Positions 1-9,512 of a stretch of 34,195 nucleotides of DNA are shown here, in pieces (position 1 is the first letter of the stretch; each line of letters starts with the position of its first letter). The DNA lies in contig JAUWQW010000016.1 of NCBI GenBank assembly GCA_030610885.1, positions 1-34,195 of the forward strand. The letters run 5' to 3'. Source of the DNA: Candidatus Aminicenantota bacterium (GTDB lineage Bacteria; Acidobacteriota; Aminicenantia; UBA2199). Below the pieces are notes generated by a model that had not been told where the DNA came from, searched no databases, and saw only the letters and a program-made list of their open reading frames with translations. Position numbers and translations under genes: made by a program.

Positions 1-197
1 AACCTCTCACCATTTTTACCTCTTAAAAATATCTTCCTACCCCAGTTCCTTAAAATATAAGAAGCATAACACCTGTTATAACCTGTCAACTCTACAAACT
101 CATCTAATACCTCTGTCTTTGATCTTTTACGCACTTTCTTATATCTCCTCGCATATTCCTTACTTACTTCTCTCTTAGCTTTCATTGTTAACCCCAT
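1..197 (-). CDS. Transposase/integrase N-terminal fragment (cut by window edge)
   Basis: An open frame runs on the minus strand from an ATG at 197 to the window edge, about 65 codons with no stop. The start is chosen because AGAGGTG lies just upstream; a second in-frame ATG at 185 is too far from it. The product is very basic, and contains EVSKEYARRYKK and then LDEFVELTGYNRCYASYILR. This matches my memory of the N-terminal helix-turn-helix region of DDE transposases annotated as integrase catalytic or ISNCY-like. The catalytic part lies outside the window, so neither the family nor intactness can be settled. Confidence 0.55.
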   Translation of the reverse strand, partial: MGLTMKAKREVSKEYARRYKKVRKRSKTEVLDEFVELTGYNRCYASYILRNWGRKIFLRGKNGER

Positions 198-278
198 TAC
201 ACCTCTTCTGATAGATTACATCAAAAAAGGTACCACTTCCTGATAAATTTTTCATATAGATTTTTTCGTGCGTCAACG

Positions 279-297
279 ATCTATACTTCGTATAGAT
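279..297. repeat. Perfect 8-bp inverted repeat with 3-nt loop
   Basis: ATCTATAC and GTATAGAT flank the loop TTC. The right arm continues as TATAGATT, which also occurs at 255-262, so the first copy can pair alternatively with 279-285. The site lies between a transposase start and the mobA promoter. It could be part of an IS end or a transcript-end hairpin, but no T-run follows. Confidence 0.5.
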
Positions 298-349
298 TCT
301 TAAATGAGGCAATAGGGGATTTAATTGAGTTTTAAAATATATTGTAAGG

Positions 350-378
350 TTGATATCAGCTGAAATTTAACATATAAT
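350..378 (+). promoter_or_regulatory. Predicted sigma-70-type promoter of mobA
   Basis: TTGATA at 350-355, a 17-nt spacer and a perfect TATAAT at 373-378. The expected start near 385 gives a leader of about 27 nt containing the GAGGTG ribosome site. Confidence 0.65.
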
Positions 379-411
379 TCATGTTAGTCAAGCTGAGGTG
401 TGAGGTGTTAA

Positions 412-1011
412 TTGGATACAAAATCAATAACTTGTGCAATACTTGCAGGTGGAAAAAGCAGAAGGTTTGGAAAAAATAAACTTTTACTTCCATTTAGGGG
501 AAAAAACTTTTTGCAGTTAACTATTGCTAAACTTTCTGAAATTTCAAAAGAAATTATAATTGCTGGCAGAAATTTTGAAGAAATTCAAGCCTATACATAT
601 AAGTATAAATATTTCAAAGATGATTATAACCTAAAAGCATCTATTGTTGGTATTCATACTGCGTTAAAATATTCAAATAATGATATGGTGTTAGTTGTTG
701 CTGGAGATCTTCCACTTTTAAAATTGGAAGTTCTAAAACTCTTAATTTCTAAATATATTTCTAATGATTGTATGGCAGTAATTCCTGTTGTGAGGGGATA
801 TATAGAACCTCTTGTTGCTCTTTATTCAAAAAAAACATTAAATTTAATTGAGGAAAATATAGGGAATAATAGTCTAAAAATAGCTGATTTTATAAAAAAA
901 ATAGATGCTTGTAAACTTTCAGAAAAGGAAATCAGAGTTGTAGATCCTGAGTTGGTCTCTTTTTTTAATATCAACACAAAAGAGGACTATTCTGAACTAT
1001 TACAAATGTAG
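412..1011 (+). CDS. mobA: Molybdenum cofactor guanylyltransferase
   Basis: MobA transfers GMP from GTP to molybdopterin to make the guanine dinucleotide cofactor used by DMSO-reductase-family enzymes in the cytoplasm. The 199-residue length is normal. The nucleotide-binding signature LAGGKSRRFGKNK lies near residues 11-23, a metal-binding AGDLPLL near residues 97-103, and the C-terminal NINTKEDY motif typical of MobA near residues 186-193. The start is TTG, supported by GAGGTG at 402-407; no better ATG exists before the motif. The gene stands alone behind its own promoter, with no other Mo-cofactor gene here. It implies that molybdoenzymes are encoded elsewhere. Confidence 0.88.
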   Translation: MDTKSITCAILAGGKSRRFGKNKLLLPFRGKNFLQLTIAKLSEISKEIIIAGRNFEEIQAYTYKYKYFKDDYNLKASIVGIHTALKYSNNDMVLVVAGDLPLLKLEVLKLLISKYISNDCMAVIPVVRGYIEPLVALYSKKTLNLIEENIGNNSLKIADFIKKIDACKLSEKEIRVVDPELVSFFNINTKEDYSELLQM

Positions 1012-1047
1012 ATTCTATATATATTTATCAACCTGATTAATTTTAAA

Positions 1048-1076
1048 TTGAAGTGATTGTGATTTTAGAGTATAAT
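1048..1076 (+). promoter_or_regulatory. Predicted promoter of the leuS-lptE-holA operon
   Basis: TTGAAG at 1048-1053, a 17-nt spacer and TATAAT at 1071-1076. The start codon follows at 1104 with an AGGAG ribosome site at about 1091, an ordinary leadered arrangement. No T-box or Leu-rich leader peptide is visible in the short leader. Confidence 0.6.
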
Positions 1077-1103
1077 TGATTTTTTTCTGCAGGAGTTTGA
1101 TAT

Positions 1104-3560
1104 ATGCAATACAATTTTAAAGAGATTGAAAAGAAATGGCAAAACATATGGGAAGAGAGAAAAATATTTAAGGCTGAAATAGATAGAAAAAAGAAAAAAT
1201 TTTATTGCCTTGAGATGTTTCCTTATCCTTCCGGAAGAATTCATATGGGGCATGTCAGGAATTACTCTATTGGTGATGTTATTTCCAGGTTCAAAATGAT
1301 GAATGGATATAATGTTATACATCCAATGGGGTGGGATTCCCTTGGCTTACCTGCAGAAAATGCTGCAATTAAAAATAAATCCAATCCCAAAGATTGGACT
1401 TTAAATAATATTAAATTTATGAAAAATCAGCTAAAAGAAATGGGATTTGGATATGATTGGGATAGAGAAATTGCAACTTGTATGCCAGAATATTTAAAAT
1501 GGAATCAATATATTTTTACTAAAATGTATGAAAAGGGGCTGGTTTATAGAAAAAAAGCTGAACAAAATTGGTGCCCCTCATGTAAAACTGTTCTTGCGAA
1601 TGAGCAGGTAATAAATGGGAAATGCTGGAGATGTGAATCTGAGGTGGAATTAAGGGATTTAGATCAGTGGTTTTTAAAAATAACAGACTATGCTGATGAA
1701 TTACTTGCTTCTCATAAAGAACTAAAAAAATGGCCTCAAAAGGTTATTCTTATGCAAAAAAATTGGATAGGAAAGAGTGAGGGTGCAGAAGTTGAGTTTA
1801 AAATATATGAAACAAATTTTAAGATCAATGTGTTTACTACAAGACTTGACACAATATTTGGTTCTACATTTTTTGCTTTATCTGTAAAACACCCTTATAT
1901 TAAGGAATTAATAAAAGATAGTCCTCATAAAGGTGGAATAAAAAAGTTTATAAAACAAGTAGAGAAAGATTTAAAGTATGATTTAGAGGTGGTTGAGAAA
2001 AAGGGTTTTTTTACAGGTAAGTATGCTGTGAATCCTTTTAATGGAGAGAAAGTCCCAATTTGGCTTGCAAATTTTGTTTTAATGGAATATGGCACTGGAG
2101 CAATAATGTCAGTACCTGCTCATGATGAAAGAGATTTTGAATTTGCAAAAAAGTACAATATTCCAATAAAAAGGGTTATTGTTAAAGATAAAAGCAAAAA
2201 TCATCATGAAGATGTGGATGACGTTTTTATGGAAAAGGGCTATTTAATAAATTCAGGACCCTATTCTGGTCTGTCATCTGAAGAGGCAATCAGGAAAATG
2301 GGAGAATTTCTAAGGCAGAATAATCTTGGTGATTTAAAAACAATATTTCGCCTTAGGGATTGGGGAGTTTCAAGACAAAGGTATTGGGGAACTCCAATAC
2401 CAATGGTGTATTGTGATAAATGTGGGGTTGTTCCTGAATCTCTCAAAAATTTACCTATTGAATTACCAATAGATGTTGATTTTACTCCTAAAGGTGGGTC
2501 ACCTCTTGAGAAAAGTAAGGAATTTATCAATACTAAATGCCCAAAATGTGAAGGTCCTGCTAAAAGAGAAACAGATACAATGGATACTTTTTTTGATTCA
2601 TCCTGGTATTTTTTCAGATATGCAAGCCTTTCCATAGATAAACCCTTTGATAATGATGATATAAAATACTGGATGCCTGTTGATCTATATATTGGTGGAG
2701 TAGAACATGCGATCCTGCACTTAATATATTCAAGATTTTTTGCAAAAGTTTTTAGGGATTTTGGGTGGACGGATTTATCTGAGCCTTTTCCGCATCTATT
2801 AACTCAAGGTATGGTAACATTAGGTGGAACTGCTATGTCAAAATCTAAAGGGAATATAGTGGACCCAGATGAGCTGATTGATAAATATGGTGTTGATACT
2901 GTAAGACTTTTCATTCTTTTTGCCTCACCTCCAGAAAAGGGGCTTGAATGGAATGAAAAAGGTGTTGAAGGAGTAAATAGATTTCTTATTAGAATCTGGA
3001 ATTTGTTTCATAAGAATTTTAAGGCTTTAATGGGAAAAAGGGATTTTGAATTAGAAAAGGGTGAGACAAAACCAATTTTTATAAAATTAAATCAGACAAT
3101 AAAGAAGGTTTATGAAGATATTGAGATTAGATTTCATTTGAATACAGCTATAGCTGCTCTTATGGAGTTTTTTAATGATTTTTCAAGTTCCTTTAAAGAG
3201 ATCGATTCAAGCAATCCTGGAGCAGTAAGATATATTTTTGAGGTTTTATTAAAGCTTTTAGCTCCTTATACTCCTCATTTTTGTAATGAATTGTGGGAAA
3301 AACTGGGTAATAATTCAATACTTGAGCATGAAAAATGGCCTGAATATAATCCTGAATTTATCTTTGAAGAAAAGGTTAATATAATGATCCAGGTAAATGG
3401 TAAAATTAGGGATAAAATTGAAGTTAATATTAATGAAGGAGAATCAAAGGTAAAAGAAATGGCTTTTATGTCTGAAAAAATCAAAAGATATACAGAATCA
3501 AAGCAAATTATAAAGGTAATTTTTATAAAAAATAAGATGTTAAGTGTGGTTGTGAAATGA
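1104..3560 (+). CDS. leuS: Leucyl-tRNA synthetase
   Basis: Class I aminoacyl-tRNA synthetase that charges tRNA-Leu. At 818 residues it is about the usual bacterial length. The HIGH motif is HMGH at residues 47-50 (within [12 protein letters not shown]). A zinc-type segment WCPSCK...CWRCE follows near residues 156-180. The CP1 editing domain shows [10 protein letters not shown] and [29 protein letters not shown] and a second CxxC...CPKC pair precede the KMSKS loop, here AMSKS at about residues 577-581. The anticodon-binding and C-terminal domains end with [11 protein letters not shown]. The start has AGGAG about 8 nt upstream. lptE overlaps its stop by 4 nt, so the three genes are one operon. 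Confidence 0.97.
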   Translation: MQYNFKEIEKKWQNIWEERKIFKAEIDRKKKKFYCLEMFPYPSGRIHMGHVRNYSIGDVISRFKMMNGYNVIHPMGWDSLGLPAENAAIKNKSNPKDWTLNNIKFMKNQLKEMGFGYDWDREIATCMPEYLKWNQYIFTKMYEKGLVYRKKAEQNWCPSCKTVLANEQVINGKCWRCESEVELRDLDQWFLKITDYADELLASHKELKKWPQKVILMQKNWIGKSEGAEVEFKIYETNFKINVFTTRLDTIFGSTFFALSVKHPYIKELIKDSPHKGGIKKFIKQVEKDLKYDLEVVEKKGFFTGKYAVNPFNGEKVPIWLANFVLMEYGTGAIMSVPAHDERDFEFAKKYNIPIKRVIVKDKSKNHHEDVDDVFMEKGYLINSGPYSGLSSEEAIRKMGEFLRQNNLGDLKTIFRLRDWGVSRQRYWGTPIPMVYCDKCGVVPESLKNLPIELPIDVDFTPKGGSPLEKSKEFINTKCPKCEGPAKRETDTMDTFFDSSWYFFRYASLSIDKPFDNDDIKYWMPVDLYIGGVEHAILHLIYSRFFAKVFRDFGWTDLSEPFPHLLTQGMVTLGGTAMSKSKGNIVDPDELIDKYGVDTVRLFILFASPPEKGLEWNEKGVEGVNRFLIRIWNLFHKNFKALMGKRDFELEKGETKPIFIKLNQTIKKVYEDIEIRFHLNTAIAALMEFFNDFSSSFKEIDSSNPGAVRYIFEVLLKLLAPYTPHFCNELWEKLGNNSILEHEKWPEYNPEFIFEEKVNIMIQVNGKIRDKIEVNINEGESKVKEMAFMSEKIKRYTESKQIIKVIFIKNKMLSVVVK

Positions 3561-4072
3561 TAAAAAAAATCAATTATTTTGCTGTTTTGTTATTGTTAAT
3601 AATATTTAATCAATGCGGATACAGATTAACTGGAACAGGTAAACATATCCCTGATTATATAAAAACAATTGTTATACCTGATTTTGTTAACAAAACAACT
3701 AGATATCAAGCAGAACAGTTTGTGACAAGTGCATTAAGGCAAGAGTTTATAAGAAGAAGTAAGCTAATTTTAGTTGATAGAGTATCTAAAGCTGATTCAA
3801 CGCTTGAAGGAGATATAAATAGATTTGATGTTATACCTGTGTCTTATTCAAGTGATGCAACTGCGAATTTATATAGGATTACTATAGTACTGAATGTTAG
3901 ATTCATTGATATAAAAACGGGCAAGATTATTTTTGAGAACAACAATCTGAGCTTTACTGATACATATGATATTGGTACCGGGGACTTTTTTTCTCAAGAA
4001 ACTGAAACCCTGATAAAAATTTCAAAAGAGTTTGCCTCTAGTATTGTTTCAACCATATTAGAAAATTTTTAA
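3557..4072 (+). CDS. lptE: LPS-assembly lipoprotein LptE
   Basis: LptE is an outer-membrane lipoprotein that plugs the LptD barrel and helps insert LPS into the outer leaflet. The N-terminus is a lipoprotein signal peptide (MIKK, hydrophobic stretch, FNQC lipobox with Cys near residue 20). The mature protein begins [13 protein letters not shown] and continues [30 protein letters not shown] in outline, the LptE/RlpB pattern. Length of 171 residues fits. The gene overlaps leuS by ATGA and shares one base with holA (TAATG), so translation is probably coupled. leuS-lptE-holA order is conserved in many Gram-negative bacteria and supports the call. Confidence 0.85.
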   Translation: MIKKINYFAVLLLLIIFNQCGYRLTGTGKHIPDYIKTIVIPDFVNKTTRYQAEQFVTSALRQEFIRRSKLILVDRVSKADSTLEGDINRFDVIPVSYSSDATANLYRITIVLNVRFIDIKTGKIIFENNNLSFTDTYDIGTGDFFSQETETLIKISKEFASSIVSTILENF

Positions 4073-5154
4073 TGAATGAGAGCACTTTTTTTAATTTTTT
4101 AAAGAGAATAAAAGCAAAAAAAGAGAGCTTCCCATTTAATGTTATTTATGGATTTAATGAATCTCTGGGCGAAAGAGTTATCAATTCTTTTGTTGAAAAT
4201 TTTATTGAACAGAAAAGTGATTTTAATTATAGACGGTACTATTTTGAACCTGGTAAAGAGAGTAGCTGGCAGGATATAATTACTGATGCAAATAGTTCAA
4301 GTTTTTTTATTCAATCAAGGAAAATTGTTATTGCAGTTATAAGGGATGTAAAAAATCTGAAATTAAATGGAATGGATAAAAAGATATTGAAAAAATATTT
4401 GGATAAACCTAATATGAATACTATTTTGATTGTTTATATTTCATTGGATTTATTAAAGGATGATTACAAACAATTAATAAAAAGGAAAAATGGGAAAATC
4501 ACTGATTTTTTAGCAGAGCTCAATTCTTCTTATACGATCTTTGTTAATCTTGATAGAATCTTTCAAGGAGAGGTTAGTGATTATATGAAAAATACCTTGA
4601 AAGAAAAAGGTGTTTCAATTTCTCAGGGTGCTTTTGAAAAGATAGTTGAAATGAAGGGAGATGACTTAATTTCAATAATAAATGAAATGTCTATATTTGA
4701 AATAATGGCAGGAGAAGAAAAAAAGATTGATTCAGGGGATGTAGAAACAATTTTATGTGGAGTTGAGTCTCATTCAATTTGGGATTTGACTGAAGCTATA
4801 GAGAAAGAGGATGCAGTAAAATATCTTAAAACTTTAAAATATCTTTTTATTAATGGTATAAAACCAGCTTTTGTAATAGGAACATTAGTAACACATTACA
4901 ATAAGATATATACTGCAAAGTTTCTATTAAAACATAATTTTCCTGTAAGTGATATTGGTAGAGTATTAAACCAGCCTACTTATTTTCTTGATAAATTTAT
5001 TAATTCAGTTAGAAATTTTTCTGAAAAAAGACTGCAACAAATACTTGAAATAATTTATAGATTGGATTATGAGTCAAAAACATGTAGTGAAGATTTTGTA
5101 CAGGTATCTTTACAGAGTTTTATTTTTAGAATTAAATTACTAAATAAGTCTTAG
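4072..5154 (+). CDS. holA: DNA polymerase III delta subunit
   Basis: HolA opens the beta sliding clamp as part of the clamp loader. The 360-residue protein has the family outline: an N-terminal RecA-like domain opening FPFNVIYGFNESLGERVI, a middle segment ending in DLISIINEMSIFEIM (the usual NELEKL position), and a helical C-terminal collar domain after SIWDLTEAIEKEDA. No Walker A motif is present, which is normal for delta. It is the third gene of the leuS-lptE-holA operon and is followed by a hairpin terminator. Sequence similarity in this family is low, so the operon position carries part of the call. Confidence 0.85.
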   Translation: MNESTFFNFLKRIKAKKESFPFNVIYGFNESLGERVINSFVENFIEQKSDFNYRRYYFEPGKESSWQDIITDANSSSFFIQSRKIVIAVIRDVKNLKLNGMDKKILKKYLDKPNMNTILIVYISLDLLKDDYKQLIKRKNGKITDFLAELNSSYTIFVNLDRIFQGEVSDYMKNTLKEKGVSISQGAFEKIVEMKGDDLISIINEMSIFEIMAGEEKKIDSGDVETILCGVESHSIWDLTEAIEKEDAVKYLKTLKYLFINGIKPAFVIGTLVTHYNKIYTAKFLLKHNFPVSDIGRVLNQPTYFLDKFINSVRNFSEKRLQQILEIIYRLDYESKTCSEDFVQVSLQSFIFRIKLLNKS

Positions 5155-5160
5155 ACCAGT

Positions 5161-5184
5161 AGGGGTTTGATTTATCAAACCCTT
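5161..5184. terminator. Hairpin terminator between holA and the convergent GNAT-like gene
   Basis: GGGTTTGA and TCAAACCC pair around the loop TTTA (core 5163-5182), extended by one G-T and one A-T pair. It starts 6 nt after the holA stop. The following plus-strand sequence is T-rich only loosely. It may serve both convergent genes. Confidence 0.6.
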
Positions 5185-5213
5185 TGTGTATTAATATATT
5201 AAATTAATTTTTG

Positions 5214-6344
5214 TTAATTAAGATCTTTTTTGAAAATCCTTCTTCTTTTGTGTTGTTTGGGGTTAAAGTATTTCCAGAGTCCGTGAATTTTAGTGTTTGT
5301 TTCTAATTCAAGGTTTGACTCAGAGTCCCTAAATCCCATTTTATGAGCAGATTTAGCAACCTCTATAACCATTAACAAATCAACACCTATACCCCGATAT
5401 TTCTTTTTAACTCCTGCTAGATAAAAATCAAGAACATTGTAAGTTTTCAAAGCTTTTAATAGATAATACCAGCCAAAAGGAAGTAGTCTTCCCTTTGCTT
5501 TCTGGAAACCTTTTGTCAGACTGGGCATAGCAATCATAAATCCTACCATCTCATCCTTTTCATTAACAACAGCCTTTAATATATCCTTGTGTGCATATGG
5601 AATATATTTTTTTACATAATATTGAATCTGTTTGTCAGTAAGGGGTACAGAACCATAAATTTCGTCAAAAGACTCATCCAACAAGTAAAACAATTCCATA
5701 GCCCTTTTTGTAACATCTTTCTTTTTTTTAAATTCCAAAACCTTTAGATTACCTCTTTCTTTAATTCTGTCAGCAAGACGCAAGAGTTTTTCTGGTATTT
5801 GTTCTTCAGAGGGGATTTTGGCTTTAAATTCAATATAGTCAATCTCTTTTTGAAACCCATACTTTTCAAGAAACGTGTGATAGTAGGGGTGATTGTAATT
5901 AGAGGCAATAGTGGGTGTATGATCAAATCCTTCTATCATTATTCCTTCTGGATCCAGGTCAGTAAAGCCAAGTGGTCCTGTCAGAGTTTTCATGCCATTT
6001 TCTTTACCCCAATTTTCAACTGCATTAAAAAGTGTGTAACAAACCTCAAAATCATTAATTGACTCAAACCAACCAAACCTGACATTTTGAGATTTATATT
6101 TCTTGTTGGCAATATGGCTGATGATACCAACAATACGGCCTGCAGGTTTTCCATCTTTATATGCAAGAAATAATTGTGAGTCGGATTGTTCATAAGCGGG
6201 GTTTTTCTTTTTATTAAAAATTTCATATTCATCCATAATCAAAAGAGGTATCCAATTGGAACTCTCTTTATAAATTTCAAAAGGAAGTTTAATGAATTTT
6301 TTTAAATCCTTTTTTGTTTTAACTGTTTTTACTTCAATATTCAT
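5214..6344 (-). CDS. GNAT-fold N-acetyltransferase-like protein
   Basis: A 376-residue cytoplasmic protein of a conserved but uncharacterised family usually annotated as GNAT-superfamily or hypothetical. It opens MNIEVKTVKTKKDLKKFI, then WIPLLIMDEYEIFN, a central GPLGFTDLDPEGIMIEGFD motif, and a C-terminal half resembling an acetyl-CoA-binding core with KKKYRGIGVDLLMV near residues 310-325. The start is set at 6344, not the upstream in-frame ATG at 6392, because GAGG lies 5 nt before it and a promoter covers 6363-6392. The substrate is unknown. It stands alone, convergent with holA. Confidence 0.65.
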   Translation of the reverse strand: MNIEVKTVKTKKDLKKFIKLPFEIYKESSNWIPLLIMDEYEIFNKKKNPAYEQSDSQLFLAYKDGKPAGRIVGIISHIANKKYKSQNVRFGWFESINDFEVCYTLFNAVENWGKENGMKTLTGPLGFTDLDPEGIMIEGFDHTPTIASNYNHPYYHTFLEKYGFQKEIDYIEFKAKIPSEEQIPEKLLRLADRIKERGNLKVLEFKKKKDVTKRAMELFYLLDESFDEIYGSVPLTDKQIQYYVKKYIPYAHKDILKAVVNEKDEMVGFMIAMPSLTKGFQKAKGRLLPFGWYYLLKALKTYNVLDFYLAGVKKKYRGIGVDLLMVIEVAKSAHKMGFRDSESNLELETNTKIHGLWKYFNPKQHKRRRIFKKDLN

Positions 6345-6362
6345 TTTTACCTCATTTGAATT

Positions 6363-6392
6363 ATTATATAATAAAGGATTATAGGATTTCAA
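6363..6392 (-). promoter_or_regulatory. Predicted promoter of the GNAT-like gene
   Basis: On the minus strand TTGAAA (387-392), an 18-nt spacer and TATAAT (363-368). The expected start near 6356 leaves a 12-nt leader that holds GAGG. It rules out the longer reading frame starting at 6392. Confidence 0.6.
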
Positions 6393-6565
6393 TTTTTTAC
6401 ATAAAAATAATTTTCTTTATATTTCCATATTTTCTGTCTTTTATAATTTATTTAATGTAAATAGTAATTGATATTATATTTTATTTATGATAAATTCAAA
6501 TATAATCAAGTTTAATACAAATATTGAAAATATTTTTTATCTAAAAAATAAAGAGGAGGATTTTA

Positions 6566-6751
6566 ATGATTAAAAAGAGAGCTTTTGTAAGGAGTTTAGG
6601 CATATGTATTGTTTTTTTAGGTGTTGCTATTGCAGTTTATTTTAAAAATGTACCCAGGCTTGTTGATGCTATTGGCTTACTTGTTTGCGGATTTGCTTCT
6701 GGTGCATCATTGGTCAGGGCTGTGTATGCTTTAAAAGATAAAGAAAATTAA
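6566..6751 (+). CDS. Small two-helix membrane protein, unknown function
   Basis: A 61-residue protein with a strong ribosome site (GAGGAGG, about 7 nt before the ATG). It has a basic N-terminus (MIKKRAFVRS), one hydrophobic helix at residues 10-26, a short loop KNVPRLVD, a second helix at about residues 35-55 and a charged tail KDKEN. That is a hairpin in the inner membrane with both ends probably cytoplasmic. I do not recognise the family. It lies alone in an AT-rich gap and converges on the permease pseudogene. Confidence 0.65.
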   Translation: MIKKRAFVRSLGICIVFLGVAIAVYFKNVPRLVDAIGLLVCGFASGASLVRAVYALKDKEN

Positions 6752-6771
6752 TTTTAATTTTTACCTTACAT

Positions 6772-7594
6772 TCAAAATTTTATAACAATGAACCTGATTA
6801 GGAAGATTATTGTAATAATTATAAGTATTGCATTTAAATCTTTGAATTTTCCTGAAATGGTTTTTATTATAGTATATGATATAAAACCAAAAGCAAGTCC
6901 ATTAGCAATACTGTAGGTTAATGGTATGCCAACAAAAGTCAAAACAGCTGGAATACTTTCTGAAAAATCATCCCATTTTATTTTTACAACCTCTCTCATC
7001 ATTAGAACTGCAACAATTATTAAAACAGGAGCTGTTATGGGGTAGAGGAAAATCCCGTTCTCTGCAGAATATGCATAACCTCCACCTATCATGCTAATAA
7101 GTGGTGCGAAGAATATTGCGAGAATAAATAAAGATCCAGTTATAACTGCTGAGAACCCTGTTCTACTTCCCTCTTCAACACCTGCTGCACTTTCAATATA
7201 ACTTGAAACAGTGGATGTGCCTAGTAAAGCCCCTCCAATAGTGCCAACAGCATCAGCCATTAATGCTTTTGATGCTCTGGGTAGTTTATTATCCTTTAGT
7301 AATCCAGCACGAGATGATACACCTATCAATGTGCCTATTGTATCAAAGAAATCCATTATGAAAAAAACAATAATAATTGGAATGATCTCAATGGTGAATA
7401 AACCCTTAAAAGATAATTTTAGAAAAGTAGGTGTTATCGAAGGGGGAGGGGACATAAAACCCTGGTATTGAGTTTATAAACTTCTCTCTTACTTTTATTA
7501 AAGTTAGAATAACAAACATAACACCTGAAATTTCTTTTTTGAAATTTGTATTGTTTTCTTGAAACTTGAAATATTTTTGAATGAAATCTTTCAT
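6772..7594 (-). pseudogene. Degenerate NCS2 (AzgA-type) purine permease gene
   Basis: The 5' end looks intact: AAGGAAGG precedes an ATG at 7594 and the product starts MKDFIQKYFKFQENNTNFKKE, as in guanine/hypoxanthine permeases. It then jumps to ISGVMFVILTLIKVREKFIN, a segment that in full-length relatives lies near residue 110. After INSIP it jumps again to VPSPSITPTFLKL, normally near residue 220. A one-base excess in a C-run at about 7443-7447 shifts the frame there. The remaining C-terminal half is open and includes FFDTIGTLIG and the SSYIESAAGVEEGSRTG signature. Two deletions of roughly 90 codons plus a frameshift make transport implausible. Family positions are from memory. Confidence 0.8.
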
Positions 7595-7671
7595 TTATTC
7601 CTTCCTTAAATATATCTTATTATCATTTTAACATAGAAATATTTTAGATATAATTTTTTTTTAATATTTAT

Positions 7672-7700
7672 TTGCAAAAAAAAGAAAAATACTTTATAAA
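7672..7700 (+). promoter_or_regulatory. Predicted promoter of the acyl-CoA synthetase gene
   Basis: TTGCAA at 7672-7677, a 17-nt spacer and TATAAA at 7695-7700. Only 6 nt separate the -10 box from the ATG at 7707, so the predicted transcript would begin at the start codon. Confidence 0.55.
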
Positions 7701-7706
7701 ATAAAC

Positions 7707-9449
7707 ATGGAAAATATTAATATTAATACAAAAACATTGGATCAATTATTAAAAGAGAATAACAAAGATTACCCCAGAACATTAAACGAGTTTTTAGAAA
7801 GGAGTGTAGAAAAATTTAAAGATAGGCCTGCCTTATCTAAAGCCTTTGAAACACCAATAACTTATAAAGAATTTTTCGAAAAGGTTTTAAAGGTTGCTGA
7901 TCTACTTATTAAAATAGGAATAAATAAGGGGGATAGAGTAGCAATACTTGGGGAAAACTCTCCTAATTGGGGGATAAGTTATTTTGCAATTATAAGAACA
8001 GGAGCAATTGCCGTACCTATGTTACCTGACTTTCCAGAGGCAGATATCAGACATGTTTTACTGGATTCAGAGGCAAAACTCTTATTTACAACTCAAAAGC
8101 AGATTGAAAAAGTTGGCTATCTTGATCGCCTTAAACTCAAACATATCATTACTCTTGATAATTTTGAAACTGATGGGCACTCTCTTAAAGTTGAACCTAT
8201 ATCAAATATTATTGATAAAGCAATTGATTTTTTAAAAAGACTTCCAGAGACTATTGGTTTAAAATCAAAAGAAGTTTCAGAACATGATATTGCTTCGATC
8301 ATTTATACATCAGGTACTTCAGGACACTCAAAGGCTGTAATGCTTACCCATAAGAACCTGGTTTCAAATGCTCTTGCATGTTCATTAGTAATGGAATTTA
8401 ATTCTGAAGATACATTCTTATCTATATTGCCTCTTTCACATACTTATGAATTTACTGTTGGGTTTTTACTGGCTTTAGTAAATGGAGCCAGGATTGTGTA
8501 TAATGATAAACCACCAACACCAAAGATTTTAGAGGAAATCTGTAAGAAAGAAAAACCCAATGTTATTTGTTCAGTCCCATTAATTTTAGAGAAAATATAT
8601 AAAAAAAAGGTTTTAGCTGTTCTTGAAAAGAATAAATTAGTAAAACTTATGACAAAAATACCAGGTTTAAAGAAAAAAATATACAAAAAGATTAAGAATA
8701 AACTAATGGAGTTTTTTGGTGGAGAGCTCAAAGTAATGGCAATTGGTGGGGCCTCATTTAATCGTGATGCAGAAAAATTCTTTAAAGAGTCGGGATTTCC
8801 ATATCTTATTGGTTATGGTTTAACAGAAACGGCTCCTTTAATATCAGGAGGTCCCTGGGGGGATAAAACAATTAAAATCGGCTCAACAGGCAAAGTTACT
8901 CCCGGTTGTGAAATGAAAATTGAGGATCCAGACAAAAAGAACGGTATAGGGGAGATCTGTGTAAGGGGGCCAAATGTTATGAAAGGCTACTATAAGAATC
9001 CTGAATTGACAAAAGAGGTATTGGATGAACATGGGTGGTTTAGCACAGGTGATCTTGGACGCTTTGATAAATTTAAAAATCTCCATATAACTGGCAGGTC
9101 AAAGAATATGATATTAATGTCAAATGGTGAAAATATATATCCTGAATCAATTGAAGGAAAGATAAACTCCTCTATTTATGTAGTAGAATCACTTATACTT
9201 GAGAATAATGGAAAACTTGAAGCCTGGGTTTATCTTGATTATGATTTGGTAGATGAAGAGACAAAAAATAAAACTGAACAGCAGAGGCTGGTTTTTATCG
9301 AGGAAATACTTCAGAGCATTAAGGATGATGTAAATATTCAACTCTCTTCTTATTCGAAAATTTCAAGAGTGATTGAGCAAAAAGAGCCTTTTATTAGAAC
9401 TGCAACTCATAAAATAAAGAGATATTTATATACACATTCAAAAAAATAG
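7707..9449 (+). CDS. Long-chain acyl-CoA synthetase (AMP-forming)
   Basis: An ANL-superfamily enzyme that activates a fatty acid through an acyl-adenylate and joins it to CoA. Of 580 residues, the A3 P-loop is IIYTSGTSGHSKAVMLTHKN near residue 198, the A5 motif GYGLTETAPL near 368, the A7/A8 hinge GWFSTGDLGRFD...ITGRSKNMI near 446-470, and the C-terminal A10-like PFIRTATHKIKRYLY carries the expected lysine. This is the FadD/FAA-like subgroup; chain length cannot be read from sequence. No Shine-Dalgarno is present; the ATG directly follows a promoter. The next gene starts 63 nt downstream with its own ribosome site. Confidence 0.88.
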   Translation: MENININTKTLDQLLKENNKDYPRTLNEFLERSVEKFKDRPALSKAFETPITYKEFFEKVLKVADLLIKIGINKGDRVAILGENSPNWGISYFAIIRTGAIAVPMLPDFPEADIRHVLLDSEAKLLFTTQKQIEKVGYLDRLKLKHIITLDNFETDGHSLKVEPISNIIDKAIDFLKRLPETIGLKSKEVSEHDIASIIYTSGTSGHSKAVMLTHKNLVSNALACSLVMEFNSEDTFLSILPLSHTYEFTVGFLLALVNGARIVYNDKPPTPKILEEICKKEKPNVICSVPLILEKIYKKKVLAVLEKNKLVKLMTKIPGLKKKIYKKIKNKLMEFFGGELKVMAIGGASFNRDAEKFFKESGFPYLIGYGLTETAPLISGGPWGDKTIKIGSTGKVTPGCEMKIEDPDKKNGIGEICVRGPNVMKGYYKNPELTKEVLDEHGWFSTGDLGRFDKFKNLHITGRSKNMILMSNGENIYPESIEGKINSSIYVVESLILENNGKLEAWVYLDYDLVDEETKNKTEQQRLVFIEEILQSIKDDVNIQLSSYSKISRVIEQKEPFIRTATHKIKRYLYTHSKK

Positions 9450-9512
9450 GTATATAACTTCTGGTGTTTAAAGCATTATATGTTAAAATAATATAGTAAA
9501 AAGAGGTGAAAT

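Noticed and set aside
2261-2635. Minus-strand open frame within leuS
   Set aside because: It lies wholly antisense to a conserved catalytic gene and has no family resemblance or ribosome site.
6345-6392. Longer GNAT-like protein from the ATG at 6392
   Set aside because: The promoter covers this segment and the ribosome site serves the ATG at 6344.
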